Assembly: GCA_963693285.1 (NCBI GenBank)
Contig: OY848917.1
Location: 33,739,245 to 33,803,244, forward strand
Reading direction: 5' to 3'
Source of the DNA: Xestospongia muta
Taxonomy: Eukaryota; Porifera; Demospongiae; Haplosclerida; Petrosiidae
Length of the DNA: 64,000 bases
A model generated the notes under the pieces. That model was not told the DNA's origin and made no database searches. It saw only the letters and a list, made by a program, of their open reading frames with translations. The position numbers and the translations under genes were made by a program. Every line of letters starts with the position of its first letter. The stretch's first letter is position 1. This document shows positions 37,201-51,100 of this stretch, one piece after another.

Positions 37201-40200
37201 ATGGCTACTAAGAGAAAAAGAAAGCGAGGCGTAGTAACTCCTCCTGACTTACGAGACCTCGTTGATCTACCAGAAGTAGTTAGTACTAAGAGACGCAATA
37301 TTGTAGATCCTGGTGATGATGATGATGTGTCTCGTTTACTTGAAATAGATGGCTTTAATGAGTCTATTGTTGGTGCCTTTAGAGGTAAGTGATAACGATG
37401 GCGTTTAGGATGTAGTTAAATTTATTATACAGAGCACAAGATAAAGTTACGTCATATACCAGATATCACTACTACAACATTAATTGAAATGGGAATAACG
37501 TATGTGTTTTAATTAAGATTATGGAGGTATCACCTTGTAGTGTGGTGTTAAATACTAACTCCACCCAAAAATGGTGCCAATGTCTCTACATGTGGTCTTA
37601 CTATATGTGCCTGTAATCATAATCATCCAATGAACTCTAATATGTCCCACACCATTCATTGTCTGTTACTGGTGTCATTAATTGTAGTGTTTTATTATAA
37701 TGAAATTTCTTATTATAGTGAAGTAGGTAGTCAGTTTGATGTCATGAAATGGTGTCAGTCTTATCAGTTCTTGCCTACAGGCAGAGAAAAGGTAAGGTAA
37801 TAGATGAAAGGACAATAAGAGGATAGCCTGGGATCAGTTATTGTAGGAATGGTAGCTTAATGGATGGATAAATAAGGAAATAAATATTTTTTTTGATCAT
37901 TAGGTCTTCAATGATCCAATTCATGGTCATATTGAACTCCACCCACTTTTAATATCTATTATTGATACACGTCAATTTCAAAGACTTCGTTACATCAAAC
38001 AACTAGGTATATACTGTATATTAATGACATTATAACATATCTCTCCTAATCAGGTGGAGGGTATTATGTGTTTCCAGGGGCTTCTCATAATAGATTTGAA
38101 CACAGCTTAGGGTAAGAACATTACTACAACATATTATACACAGTAGTATATGGTAATATGTCCTTACAGGGTGTCTTATTTAGCTGGTGAATTTATTGAG
38201 AGTTTACAACGTCGTCAAATAGAACTTAACATTACTGCCAATGATGTGTTGTGCATAAAGATTGCTGGACTATGTCATGATTTAGGTCATGGTCCATTCT
38301 CTCATATGTTTGATGGACTATTTATACCTTTAGTTAATGAAAATGGGAATTGGAAGGTAAGTCTTTATATTCTTGAACTTAATGAATCTCTCTCCCTCTC
38401 CCTCCCTCTCATTATAGCATGAACAAGCCTCTGTTGATATGTTGCAGTATTTAATAGATGACAATAACTTATGGCCAGAGTTTGAGTCATATCATCTTAC
38501 AAATACTGATCTAATTTTCATCAAAGAACTTATTGCTGGTCCCATACAGACTTCTACTTCCTCCCTAAAACAAAACTCCTCTTCAGATAATTGGTCTTAT
38601 CAGGGACGTCCAAGAAATAAAAGTTTTCTTTATGAAGTAGGCAGTCCCTGTAATCAATTATGTTACTAGTCATTATATAATAGATTGTTGCTAATAAAAG
38701 AAATGGAGTAGATGTTGATAAATGGGACTATTTTGCTAGAGACTGTCATTGTTTGGGAATACCCAATAACTTTGACTGGAGACGTTATATGAAGTTTGCT
38801 AGAGTTATAGAAGTTGATGGTATTTACCAAATATGTTGTAGAGATAAAGTAAGTCATTATTCTGTGATATGTTTTAATCACAGACCATATGTAGGAAGTA
38901 GGTAATTTATATGAAATGTTTCATACTCGAAATACTTTACATCGAAGAGCTTATCAACACAAAACTTCTAATGTTGTGGAGCTAATGTAAGTACTAACAA
39001 GATACAGTATTCTTGATGTTATAGTAATAGACCAGCCATATTGATATTCTATAATGTTAGTATTGGATAATACAGAGAATGCTGTTTGTGTAGATCGTTT
39101 TTATACCAAGTTTCATACAACACTTCTTTATAATAATAACAATCCCTACATTATATAGCAGGTCAACAATGATCTAATCCCATCTTAGACTTCTATTTAT
39201 AATGGAAAACAATTCTATTGAATATTGTTCCCAAATTACATGTCTTTGATATATTAGGATTACTGAAGCATTAGTAGCTGCTAATGAACACTTTCTTATA
39301 AATGGAAAAGATGGGTATGTCCCTGTTTTATTAATGATAATTATACTGATAATTATTGTATAGACATCCTGTCAAAATGTCAGATGCAATACATGATATG
39401 GTAGCTTATACACAATTAACTGACAGTGTAATACAACAAATTATGATGTCATCAGAGCCACAGTTTCATAAGGTAAGACACTACTAACAGTATTACATTA
39501 TATTATATTATGATGTTAGGCTCAGCAATTGTTAAGACAAATTGAAGAGAGGAGATTATACAAGTGTATAGGTCAAACACAACCCTCTATTGAACTAGAA
39601 CTTGATGAGGTAAATGCTACTGAAACAACTGTATATAATTACAGAAGGCAAGGCTAGTAAGACAGTCCAAACTTTGGTCCTGGCTCCGTAGAACAATCTG
39701 AACATCAGGCTTTCTACATTAAAGCTTAATATCTAGGGTTTAGGAGCTTGGGGTCAGTATTAAAAATGCAAATGTTGAACTAAAATAAGATCCTTACTCT
39801 GTCTGTGAGTTGAGCTACCCCGACATGTAAATAATTTGCCATTTTACGTGCTATCCGCCTGGAACTTGCACCAATCAATTGAGCTTGTAAACCCACATTT
39901 TATATATAAAATTTGGCTCTCTAGTGCTACAAAAAAGTACCAAACTATAAAACTCATACATTTTCAATGGCATACATTAGTCTTACTTTAAATTACACAC
40001 CTTCGAATAACATGTTTCACCTTGAGAAGTCAGCTGTGTGCCATGTGGCATTTCAAAATTAAGGTTCTAATTATATGAACAAATGTTCCATTATAACAAT
40101 TATTACTATTAAAATAATAATCAGGTATTATCTTTTGCGATTTAAGGCAGCTATATAGCCACCATGGTTCTGAAAAGAACCTTTTAGCAAAGAAGGAACA

Positions 40201-41456
40201 CTGAACTATTCATCATCAAAACTATCAGAATGATTTATCTCCTCTCAGATGATGAACTCATTCATTAACTCTTCATAGAGGTCATTACTAGACCAATAGT
40301 GGTCTTCAAAGTTGATCTTAACATGTGAATGAGGCTGTTTGTTTGTGACCTCGGTGTCTGTTCTCTTTGTATCTTCACGAGCAGGAGAGAAAACCTGGTG
40401 TGTTCACATGACATTCACGTGAACAAGTAATGAACATTAAAGTGTACTTCAGCGCTAATTGCATATAATAGGTGAGGAAATATCTCACCTTATATTCCAT
40501 GCATAAAACACCTTTTTGATGCTTTTTTGGGCTTAACTCAGACAGAGTATAGTACTTATAGATAATGTACATAGTTAACAACAATCCACTGTAAACTGAT
40601 GTCCAAACTGATGTCTAGTTGAAAGTATGCATTAATTGTACACTATGTTTTCATAAGTACGGTCATCCCTCAAATCAATGTCATGTATAAAGGTAGGTCT
40701 TACTTAAATGGAAAGCAATATATATTGTGACTAATGTTTATCTTTCTTATACACACTACATACATATTTATTAATACAGAATGATATCAAAAGACAAATA
40801 ATAAAATCTATTGAGAACTGTAGTCTAACAGTGGATGATCTACATATTCGGGTATATGTACAGAATGATCTGTAATGTGTTATTATAGGTACTTTTTCAG
40901 ATTGTATCGTTTGATTATGGTATGAAAGACAAGAACCCTATTGATAAAATGAGGTTTTATATAAAAAGTAAACCAAACAAAGCTGTCAAAGTTAGAAAAG
41001 ATCAAGTCTCTCAAATGTTACCACATACGTTTCATGAAAAAAATATTCGAGTGTATTGTAAGAAACTAGACCAGACAAGTCTTGACTTAGCTCTAAGGTA
41101 TACACACGCACACACATATATTTGTATATTGTTGCATAGTGACTATTACATCATATTCAATTAGATGTTTTGTGATGTGGTGTAATAAACAAGATCATCT
41201 GATAACACCTAGAGTAAGTTTTTTTTTATTTCCATTTCATTACCAATATTATTAATATTAGGGAGATCTGTCTCTAAGTTCCCAAGATGAGCTTGAAGAA
41301 TTATCTACAGAAGAAGGTGATTTCACTCCTTATGGTACTCCATTTGGTACACCAATGAAAGAAGAAGCTGTTCCTCAAGACCAGACTAACAATATTTCAT
41401 CAGTTGAAGTGAAGAAACGTCTAAGTTTTACAAGCCAAAAGCTAGACACAAAATAA
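37201..41456 (+). CDS. SAMHD1: SAMHD1-type dNTP triphosphohydrolase, complete 16-exon gene with SAM domain
   Basis: Deoxynucleoside triphosphate triphosphohydrolase that lowers dNTP pools; in vertebrates nuclear and antiretroviral. Exons: 37201-37384, 37433-37499, 37719-37791, 37904-38006, 38054-38111, 38170-38356, 38418-38636, 38684-38848, 38895-38986, 39258-39314, 39364-39472, 39520-39609, 40780-40851, 40889-41097, 41165-41213, 41262-41456; together 1929 bases, 642 residues (human 626). A basic start KRKRKRG suits a nuclear signal; residues about 45-105 are the SAM domain. The HD metal site is complete: H159 (NRFEH), H198-D199 (CHDLGHG) and D309 ([11 protein letters not shown]). The allosteric [11 protein letters not shown] motif is kept. 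The C-terminus has repeated TP ([11 protein letters not shown]), possible proline-directed kinase sites. Start chosen at the ATG before ATKRKRK, in a region conserved in the fragments at 6349 and 19035. Confidence 0.92.
39610..40779 (+). other. Large intron 12 of SAMHD1 (plus copy)
   Basis: At 1170 bases this is by far the longest intron of the gene; others are about 40-270. The corresponding intron of the minus-strand paralogue (45266-45818) is also the longest of its 3' part. No repeat that recurs in the window and no gene was seen in it. Confidence 0.6.
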
Positions 41457-42556
41457 CTGATATTCATAGTAAACTATTACTCTATTCTTATGCATACAAT
41501 ATGTTAACACTTTCTACATGTATATCAGTTCAAGTTTGTCAATTGTACATATAGTATTTTTATTTTCAGATTTTTGTGATCAGCTGTGACATTAAAATAT
41601 AACCTGTGTATATATAGGAATAAGTGAATCAAGCACATCTATAAAATAGATCTAGACTTTGTGAGATATAGTGTACACTCACTATAGTTGTTTGCTTAGA
41701 ATAATGTTCTATTTGAGAACAATGTTTAGTTTAACTACCACTTTCGTTTAAGTCAGTTTAATAGTACTTTCTTTCTTATGATTAACATGACTTTAATTTT
41801 TGAAGTTTTCATTTTGTGACAAAAGCAATTAATTATGCCTACTCTATCTGCTATAATTATTATACAGCTAGTTTTCCATGAAGGTTGATGCTAAGACTTT
41901 AAAGTGGGAATTGGCAAGAAAGTTTGCTTTTTGTGTTATTAACATAATTTAACAAAATTGTATTTTTATAAGGCAAATTAAGACTTTCTGACATAGCAAG
42001 CAATTGACTAATCTACATTACTTCTAGTATAATGTATTAGTATATGTACCTGTAAAAATAATGCATACCTACAGAGTGACCAAGCAGCAACACAAAACAC
42101 TAACTAATGATTAACAGTAGATATTTTTATTTTTTGAATCCTCTTTTAGGTCATTGATATACTTGACAATGCTTATCCATCAGTCTGTAAGCCAATACTT
42201 CAGCATATATCTCCACTCCCTAATCTCTGAATAATAACTATACAAAATGAACTATTGACCTCCTGCCAGACTAATAAATATTCTGCGCTATATTTACATT
42301 TTCACCCTGTACTTTTTTTGGCAAAAGAAATTACTTGTTACTAATCTAACATAACTGGGGAAGAAATGAAAACACATGACTATGTAAACAATGTTAAATT
42401 AAAATTAATTATGTCAAATAGAGACCTACATGTGCTTAACACTATTACAGCAAAACTGACTACACAAATGTGATGGAACTGTTAATTTGCTGATGTGAAT
42501 GCATCATTTAAATTTTTCTGAGCCATTCCAGGCTTGTCTTTTTTACATGTGTCATT
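41457..42556. other. Intergenic, no gene seen
   Basis: AT-rich stretch between the 3' ends of the plus-strand SAMHD1 and the minus-strand SAMHD1 remnant (convergent genes). No coding or repeat structure recognised. Confidence 0.6.
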
Positions 42557-43520
42557 TTTTTTCTTGGAGTATATATATAGCATGGAGTGAAATCATCTAC
42601 AGATAGTTCTTCCAATGCCTTAGATAAATTACATTAAGTGATTGAAGGACAACAGGTGAATGAGACTTACTTTGGGATTTACTGTATGACCATGATTCTC
42701 ACACTATGTCTTGAAACAACTAAAGTAACATCAGTTAACAAAAGAGACATGTGACCTCATATATACCTTTCAGCTACTTTAACACTAGGTTTATCTAATC
42801 TTTCACAATACACTCGAACTATCTTCTCATGAAATGTCTGAGGTAACATTTGTGAGACTTGCTCTTTTCTGATTTTTAATGGTTTATTGGGATCTCGTTT
42901 GGTATAAAAGTTCATTTTATCAATGGGATTGTCAACTTTCATGCCATAATCAAATGATACGACCTATTTAAAAATGTAATGATATTTTATGTCAAGTTAT
43001 TTCATCCATACATCAATGTAAAGATCATCTTCAGTTAGACCACAGTCCTCAACAGAAGAAAATGTATTTGCTTTGAAGTGTCAATCTACAAATAACAATG
43101 AAAGATATGTATACAATCATTGTCTACTTTGTGGGAAAGGGATGTCCATGTATGAGATGTACTATGATATCCTAACTAACTCTAGCAAACATTAACTAGT
43201 GAAGTGTTATGTAGTTATGTAATGTGTTACGTACAAGCATACATTTTAATCTACTACACTAGGTAGTTAGTTAAATTGTTTTTAAGGTATGCACACATAA
43301 GTATTTAACTTACCTTTGTGTCCAATGAAAGCTGTGTTTGACCAATAAGTTTGTAAAGCTTTCTTTGTTCAACTTTTCTTAACAAATCATTTGCCTATTG
43401 CAATATAAGTCTATACGTTATGTGTTTTCTGACATCATAATTTGTTGCAGAACAGTGTCATTTAGTTGAATATATGCTACCATGTCATGTACTGCATCTG
43501 ACATTTTAATGTTTTTTTTC
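42557..43520 (-). pseudogene. SAMHD1 3' remnant (third copy)
   Basis: Only the 3' half of a SAMHD1 gene. Recognisable exons, reading leftward: 43410-43505 (KMSDAVHDMVAYIQLNDTVL), 43313-43395 (LLRKVEQRKLYKLIGQTQL), about 43016-43087 (SSVEDCGLTEDDLYI), 42767-42963 ([20 protein letters not shown] ... VYCERLDKP) and a decayed last exon near 42557-42625 (LEELSVDDFTP). The 42767-42963 exon is 197 bases, the same length as in the minus-strand paralogue and 12 shorter than in the plus gene, so this copy descends from the minus-strand paralogue. The catalytic exons are absent and at least one donor is lost (TTGATG near 43016). Confidence 0.8.
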
Positions 43521-44623
43521 TTTCTAGAAAAAATGTTTGTAATATGAATTAACAGAGGACATACCCATCTTTTCCTTCTCTCACTCCAAATTTATTGCTC
43601 ATCCTCTCAGACCATCTGTTCACTAAAGACATTGAAAAGATTTAATTGTTTGCACTGAAAATAAATGCTAAGATTTGGTCCTATAACTACTCTGCACTTC
43701 TTGACAATTTTAAAATCTTAGCTCTCTCTTCTCGATGTGGCACCTCAAAAATTATCCTCCTCTACTAAATGATCTATCATAAATGTTTTAGTCCTAAGTC
43801 TGAAGTAACCTTTCTTCAATCATCCTCACATACCCTCCAGTCCTTTCATCCTCTTAATTTAAAGTCTCTGGTATGATACATAAGTGCATACTATAACTCG
43901 TTTCTTACTTCAATTACGTTATGTAAGTCATTTTCATCTTGTATCAAAGATTCACACTCAGGTAAATAAATTAAAAAGTCAGCTATATATATATTTATTT
44001 AACTTATCTACTATATATGGACTAATATTCATAGTTTCTATTATTACATCTATGTAATATATTGCTTGCACTTGATACTAGTCTCAATATATATTACTTA
44101 AATATTAAGAATACAAAATTCTCAATAGTACATTGGAAAAAGCTCAATTTAGTAATAGCTAGTAGTTATAGGTGCTGAGATAAGCAAGTAATAATAACAA
44201 CACTATAACTTGGAGTTATTTTGAAAGGATAATAATGTATAGAATGAATGTAGCAGCCATTTTTTCCTAGGGCATCCTTACAAATTGACCAATACCATGC
44301 TCGCTAATAAGAATCTGGTTCAATTGAGGTGACTGCAAGAAACATGCATGGTAGCTAATTATGCTAGCAATTAAATAGGCTATTATTACCAGTAAATTCC
44401 CTAGTACAGTGAGCATAGATTACATCTCACAAATTCTAGATATGTAATATGAATGTGCTTGATTCACTAATTTTTATTCCAATTATTCTTTTGTAATACA
44501 GGCTGATCACAAAAGAACTTGAAAATACAAGCTCTACTTCAATTTAAACTGACATCCATATTGAAAAGAGAATCAAATGAATCAATAGCTCATTACAAAT
44601 ATTAGTTATTTCTTGTCTAGCTT
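43521..44623. other. Intergenic, no clear gene
   Basis: Lies between two head-to-tail minus-strand SAMHD1 copies. The first bases hold a possible 'cccatcttttcc' exon edge of the remnant; the rest shows no coding signal. Confidence 0.5.
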
Positions 44624-47240
44624 TTAGCTTGTAAAATCTAATTGTTTCTTTACTCCAACTGATGAAACATTGTTAGTCTGATCTTGAGAATCAGTTTCTT
44701 CTTTCATTGGTGTACCAAATGGAGTACCATAAGGAGTAAAATCACCTTCTTCTGTAGATAATTCTTCAATCTCATCTAGGGAACTTAGAAACAGATCTCC
44801 CTAATATTAATAACATGGTAAAGAGAAGAGAAATAAAAACTTACTCTTCTAGGTTTTGTCAGATGTTTTTGCTTTTTGCACCATCTCACAAAACATCTAA
44901 TTGAACATGATGTAATATTAGAAATTATTACTATGTATTACTTACTTTTCAGCTAAATCAATATTTTCTTTGTCAAGTTTCTTACAATACAATCGAATAA
45001 CCTTCTCACAAAACGTTACTGGCAACATTCGAGACACTTGGTCTTTTGTAATTTTCACAGGATCATTTGGTTTACTTTTTATATAAAACCTCATTTTGTC
45101 AATAGGGTTCTTGTTTTTCATACCATAATCAAATGAAACAATCTTAAAAGTAGTATCTATAAAAATACATTAGACATCATCCTGTACACATACCTTTATA
45201 AGTAGATCATTCACTGTTAGACTACAGTTCTCAACAGATTCAACCATTTGTTTTTCAATGTCACTCTATGTGAGTTGAATATGATTAAAAGTACATGTGA
45301 GGAGAGAGTATTAAAGTTTCTAAGTTATGATGTTTCTTGACAAAAACCCTCTATTTTGATCATTATAATAACTGAGGATGTTATTATTCAAGGATAGCCT
45401 CTATTGCAAGAGCAAACCTTACACAAAAAATGCATTATTCACATTAGGATCCCTAATTATTTGATGTCACACAAGTGATGTATTAGAGACTGACTAATAG
45501 CCACAAGATGCTTTGTAGAAAATCAATAATTTTATAGATTCTATTCATTGTCATAGAATTTGAGTCTACAGACTTTGTTGGTTTTAATATCTATTGACAG
45601 AATGGTAATCCTATCTGTCACATACAATTATAGGATAATTCATATGTGCATGGTCCAAGATAATATTGCTCTCAATGACATATTTAAATTGAGCACAAAC
45701 ATATTCAGTTTATAATAAAAAAATAGCTAATAGTAAATTATTGTATAAAAAGATTGATCTCCTAAAAGATTATATATAAAATTTCACTGTATTTCCACTA
45801 TATAACGTAAGTATTTACCTCACTAATTTTCCATTCATTAGTGGGTTGTGTTTCACCTATATACTTGTATATTTTTCTCTCTTCAATTTGTCTTAACAAT
45901 TGCTGAGCCTAACATAATAATATAATATAATGGAATACTGTTAGTAGTGTCTTACCTTTTCCAGTTGTGGATCTGATGACATCATAATTTGCTGTATTAT
46001 ACTGTCAGTTAGTAGTGTATAAGCTGCCATATCACGTATTGCATCTGACATTTTCACAGGATCTCTATACAAAATCATGGGTACTAAAATCATTAATAAA
46101 ACAGGGACATACCCATCTTTTACATTTATAAGAAAGTGTTCATTAGCAGCTACTAGTGCTTCAGTAATCCTATAAGATCAAAGATATGCATAATTTTAAA
46201 ATGTTAATAGAAAAGTCTCTGTTTATAGGGAATTTTATATTGTAAGAACTGGATTACCCACATACATTTCTTCAACAATTTTGACAGTTTTGTGCTTGTA
46301 AGCTTTTCGATGCAAAGTGTTTCGAGTATGGAACATTTCAAATAAATCAAATGCTTCCTACACATGGTCAACAATTAAAACATATCACAGAATAATGACT
46401 AACTTTATCTCTACAACATATTTGATTAATACCATCAACTTCTATAACTCTAGCAAACTTCATATAACGTCTCCAGTCAAAGTTATTGGGTATTCCCAAA
46501 CAATGACAGTCTCTAGCGAAATAGTCCCATTTATCAACATCTACTCCATTTCTTTTATTAGCAACAATCTATTATATAAAACTAATGAAAAATTGATTAT
46601 AAGCTCTGTCCATACTTCATATAGAAAACTTTTATCTATTGGTCGTCCCTTGCAAGGCCAATCATGTGAAGAAGAGTCTGGTTGTAAGGGACTATCAATA
46701 AGTTCTTTGATGAAAATCAGATCAGTAGGTGTTAGCTTAGATGACTCAAACTGTGGCCATAAGTTATTGTCATCTATTAAATACTGCAACATATCAACAG
46801 AGGCTTGTTCATGCTATAACAGAGAAAAAGTAATTGCTTTTAAAGTAGTGTAGACTTTACCTTCCAAGTTGAACCTTTATTGACTGAAGGAATGAATTGT
46901 CCATCAAACAAGTGAGAGAATGGACCATGACCCAAATCATGACAGAGCCCTGCTATTTTTATACATAAAACTTCTTCAGCAGTGATTTTTAACTCGTCTT
47001 GACGACGTTGTAAGCTTTCAACAAGCTTCCCTGCTAAATAACTCACACTATACATAAGAAAATAATAATCTATATGAATTGACTATAACTTCAGTCAATA
47101 TTGAAAAGAGTATTAAAGAAATATGTACATGCAATTATACTGTTCATGTAAAGCTTAGTCACATACATTGATATAAAGGAATACTTAACATGCATTTTGT
47201 ATTTGGATATGTATGTTCAATATCAAATAGTGATTATGCA

Positions 47241-47273
<33 letters not shown>

Positions 47274-48150
47274 TGTGGATATAATAATATTATGTATATA
47301 TCAATATATGCACTGACTACACATGGTGCAATTTGGTATGTGTTAGATAAAACAAATGTACTCAGCTAATATCTAATGTATGCTATACAGGTACATCACT
47401 AATAGGACTTAATCTGGGCCATGTATGTATTCATTTGACTGGCTTTCTGGCAATCTGAAACCTGTAATACACTGCAAAAATTAATATCTCATTTTAAAAA
47501 CTGACTTGTAGCATACATGCATGATTAGACTTCCTGTGAATTACTCACTATATAATTATTGGCATGTTAACATATTGTATATTTATATATCAACAAATTA
47601 TACAATGAGTAAATCACATCAATTCTAGATTCCGTAGTAATCCACCCATGTAAAGTTGTTAAAATAACATAATACTTTTTACCATGTATGGATGACTATA
47701 CAAACACTTTGCAATAGTAATTGAATTATGGCTTCAATTGAAGCTATAAGCAGTTACTATTTCAACTGAACTAACCCAGTTAGTTAAGTTTAGTTATTGG
47801 ACACAAACTACAAAGAGTACTTTTATCTTCTAGTTTAGTGTTCATACATGCATACAGAGTTAGACCAATTTTGGTTTTGTAGTAACTCAATATTGGGCTT
47901 ACATTGTATCAATGAGGTTCTGCTAACAAAGATAACAATTTAAATGAGGAAATGTTATTTTAAGCATGTGTACACAGGTGTTATTGTTTTAATCAAACAT
48001 CTGATATGTAAAGTGTTGTTTGATCATTAAGAATTAATGCTGTAGATTGAGCTTAGTCACATACATTGATATAAAGGAATACTTAACATGCATTTTGTAT
48101 TTGGATATGTATGTTCAATATCAAATAGTGATTATGCATACATACATACA

Positions 48151-48183
<33 letters not shown>

Positions 48184-51100
48184 TGTGGATATAATAATAT
48201 TATGTATATATCAATATATGCACTGACTACACATGGTGCAATTTGGTATGTGTTAGATAAAACAAATGTACTCAGCTAATATCTAATGTATGCTATACAG
48301 GTACATCACTAATAGGACTTAATCTGGGCCATGTATGTATTCATTTGACTGGCTTTCTGGCAATCTGAAACCTGTAATACACTGCAAAAATTAATATCTC
48401 ATTTTAAAAACTGACTTGTAGCATACATGCATGATTAGACTTCCTGTGAATTACTCACTATATAATTATTGGCATGTTAACATATTGTATATTTATATAT
48501 CAACAAATTATACAATTAGTAAATCACATCAATTCTAGATTCCGTAGTAATCCACCCATGTAAAGTTGTTAAAGGGGGGGGGACATGCCAAAATTCAAAA
48601 ATATTTTTTTTGCATAAATGTTATCTTTGACATATGCAATTCACCCTAAAAATATTTAAAAAATTTTTAAAAATTGTTATCACTGTTAAAAACAAGCTTC
48701 TTTTTGAAGCTCTTTCAAGGCTTCTTCTGCAATTGCAATGTTCTTCCTGATAGGGTGGGGCTTTTATGTGACGTCACAAGGGGAACGACTCGAACGAATG
48801 TTAGGTGCAAAGTAATGGCTGAAGACTTTCAAAGCGATGTATCGAGTCGGTATTCCAGCACATTAAGTCTCTCCTACTCTTCTTCTTCCTTCGATATGAT
48901 CGAAGGCAGTGATCCTGCTTCATGTGTAGAATCTGACCTCGAGGAAGGCTCTGAGAACATAGTGGTTCCATATCAGTATGAACCAGAAGAAAGTGGCTCT
49001 GAGTCAGAATCTGCAGATGACGAGTCTCAGACTGGTGAGAGGTTACAAAATACTGAATGGTTAGTCTCTTGTGTCTGTTAGTCAGCTATAATAATGAATA
49101 AGAAGGCTACATGAGTTATCTGAGTTAACTTCAAAAAAATTGTGCTGTGTTATAGATTCTATTATATTTACTTGTAGGTGTAAGTGCGGACATTGTACAG
49201 TCATGCCTACTGTAGCTGAGTGCATATGTTGTTGCGAGATAGATGCCACAATCCAGAAAATGGAGCAGATTCAAGCACAGATATCCTGTATCACTGAACA
49301 TGAAGGATTTGAACCTGTTTGCCTAAATGTTTGGGTATTACAAGCAGGATATTACACTTATAGCCAACATTATGGTACACATGATATTCAGGACCAACCA
49401 GGATATGAGTAAGTACAGGGTTTTATTGAACACACTTATAGTAAGCCATTATATACAGGCAATACAGATTTATCTCGTATCGACAGTTTACTAGTTGGTG
49501 TTGGGGTTGGCTTGGAAGAAAAATACGTGTTGTATTACCTAGCTGTGCTGTCAACAAAATTCGAACAAAGTTTCCATCTGCTGATTATGTTGGGTTCAAG
49601 TATCCCTAATTCAATGATACTAACATATAAGTATTGTAGTCAAAAGTAATGATATTTATTATTTCATAACAAAATAAATAATAACATTATTGAACTATTG
49701 TTGGAGAAGGCTGAAACGACTTCTGTGGCTCTTGATAGCAGAAGCTTTGTCAGGTTTATCATAACTACTGCTTAAAGACCCAGGAACATTTGAGGTTGAA
49801 GATTGAGTGGCTCCATCCATGCAGAGTTGCATGGTTGCTTGAAGAAGGTCACCAATATAGTCTGGAGATAACAAGAATGTAATTTTGGTTAGCAACATAG
49901 TAGCCATAATAGATAATTATGACTAAACAAAGTGGCAGTAGAGTTAGAAAACGTACTGTATGTGGGGTTCACAGTTACTTTTCGTACTATATATCCTCCT
50001 TTCTTATACTTTGGGAAAAGTATATCATAGCGTTCCTCCCCTTCCTGTGTAACAGCTTGTTCTCTATTAGAATTCTCATTGAAGTGAAGAGCAGCTAGTG
50101 CTAATCTAATAAGAAATATGTATCAAAAGTCAATTTTCTGTACACAAGTGTAACATAAACACTTTTTATATAGAAATACTACCTGCAATTCATTCCTTCG
50201 TATGACAAGGGTACATACTTTGGAGCAAAGTGAATCACAACACTGTGAAAAGCTTCCAAGGATGAAGTTTGGTAGACTGGTGATAACCTAACTAAGTCTT
50301 TACAGAGTGTATTGTTTGTCAATAAAGCTGATAATTTCTCACTTGTCTTGGAATCTGAAATATTTGAATTCAGAACATAATAAAGTTATCACACTATAGT
50401 AAACTATTATTAGTGAATGCTTACGTCTTTTAAACCATTTCTTTTTTCTGTCACTGCCTTGTAACTGCCCATGTGCACAGTCTGGGAAGGTATTGTTATG
50501 TCCTTTGTGCACATTGTGAACATGGTTATCCAAAGACAGCCACTTAGCCTTGATTAGTTCACTGTTACCGTTTGGAGTTGAAGCAACACACCAATATAGG
50601 TGGTTGATAATACTTCTTTGCCAATGTCCTATTAGATCACAGTCTTTTAGTTTTGCAGCTGCTTCAAGTTTCTTACGGAGACCTGTATATACAAAGTTTA
50701 TTATAATTCTTATGAGGAAACTTACTACCTATGTATGAGTTATGTTGGTATTATTTCTTACCCTTAGCAACATGCCAGATATCATAATAATGTGTTATTT
50801 CTGGATGATTATCCCTCATCCACTTATTAATCTGTCTATGCCTGTCTGTCACAAGAACCTCAATGGTCAAACCTTGTTGCTGAAGAAAGTTTAAAACACG
50901 TTGGAGTCCCTCCTTCTCCATGTGGTAACTTCCACCAACCTCATTACTCTGTGAACATGGAGAAAACAGTAAGTTATTATTATTTTTATATCACTGTTTA
51001 AATGATTTTTAAACTACATGAACATTTATTTTAATGAATTGTAAATCCCTACCACTTTCCCAAGTACAATGAACAAATGTAACACCTAGGCAGATATAAG

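Noticed and set aside
38666..38881. 71-codon minus-strand frame
   Set aside because: Antisense shadow of SAMHD1 exon 8.
46317..46853. 178-codon plus-strand open frame
   Set aside because: It lies antisense to exons 5-7 of the minus-strand SAMHD1 paralogue, which have clear homology; the plus frame has none.
47228..48279. (CATA)n tracts considered as array repeats such as CRISPR
   Set aside because: Simple tetranucleotide repeats without spacers, in an animal intron. No CRISPR-like structure exists in the window.
48815..49609. Interpretation as a P2X7 ion-channel gene
   Set aside because: There are no transmembrane segments or ATP-binding ectodomain; only the cytoplasmic domain is present, and the gene lies wholly inside transposon inverted repeats.
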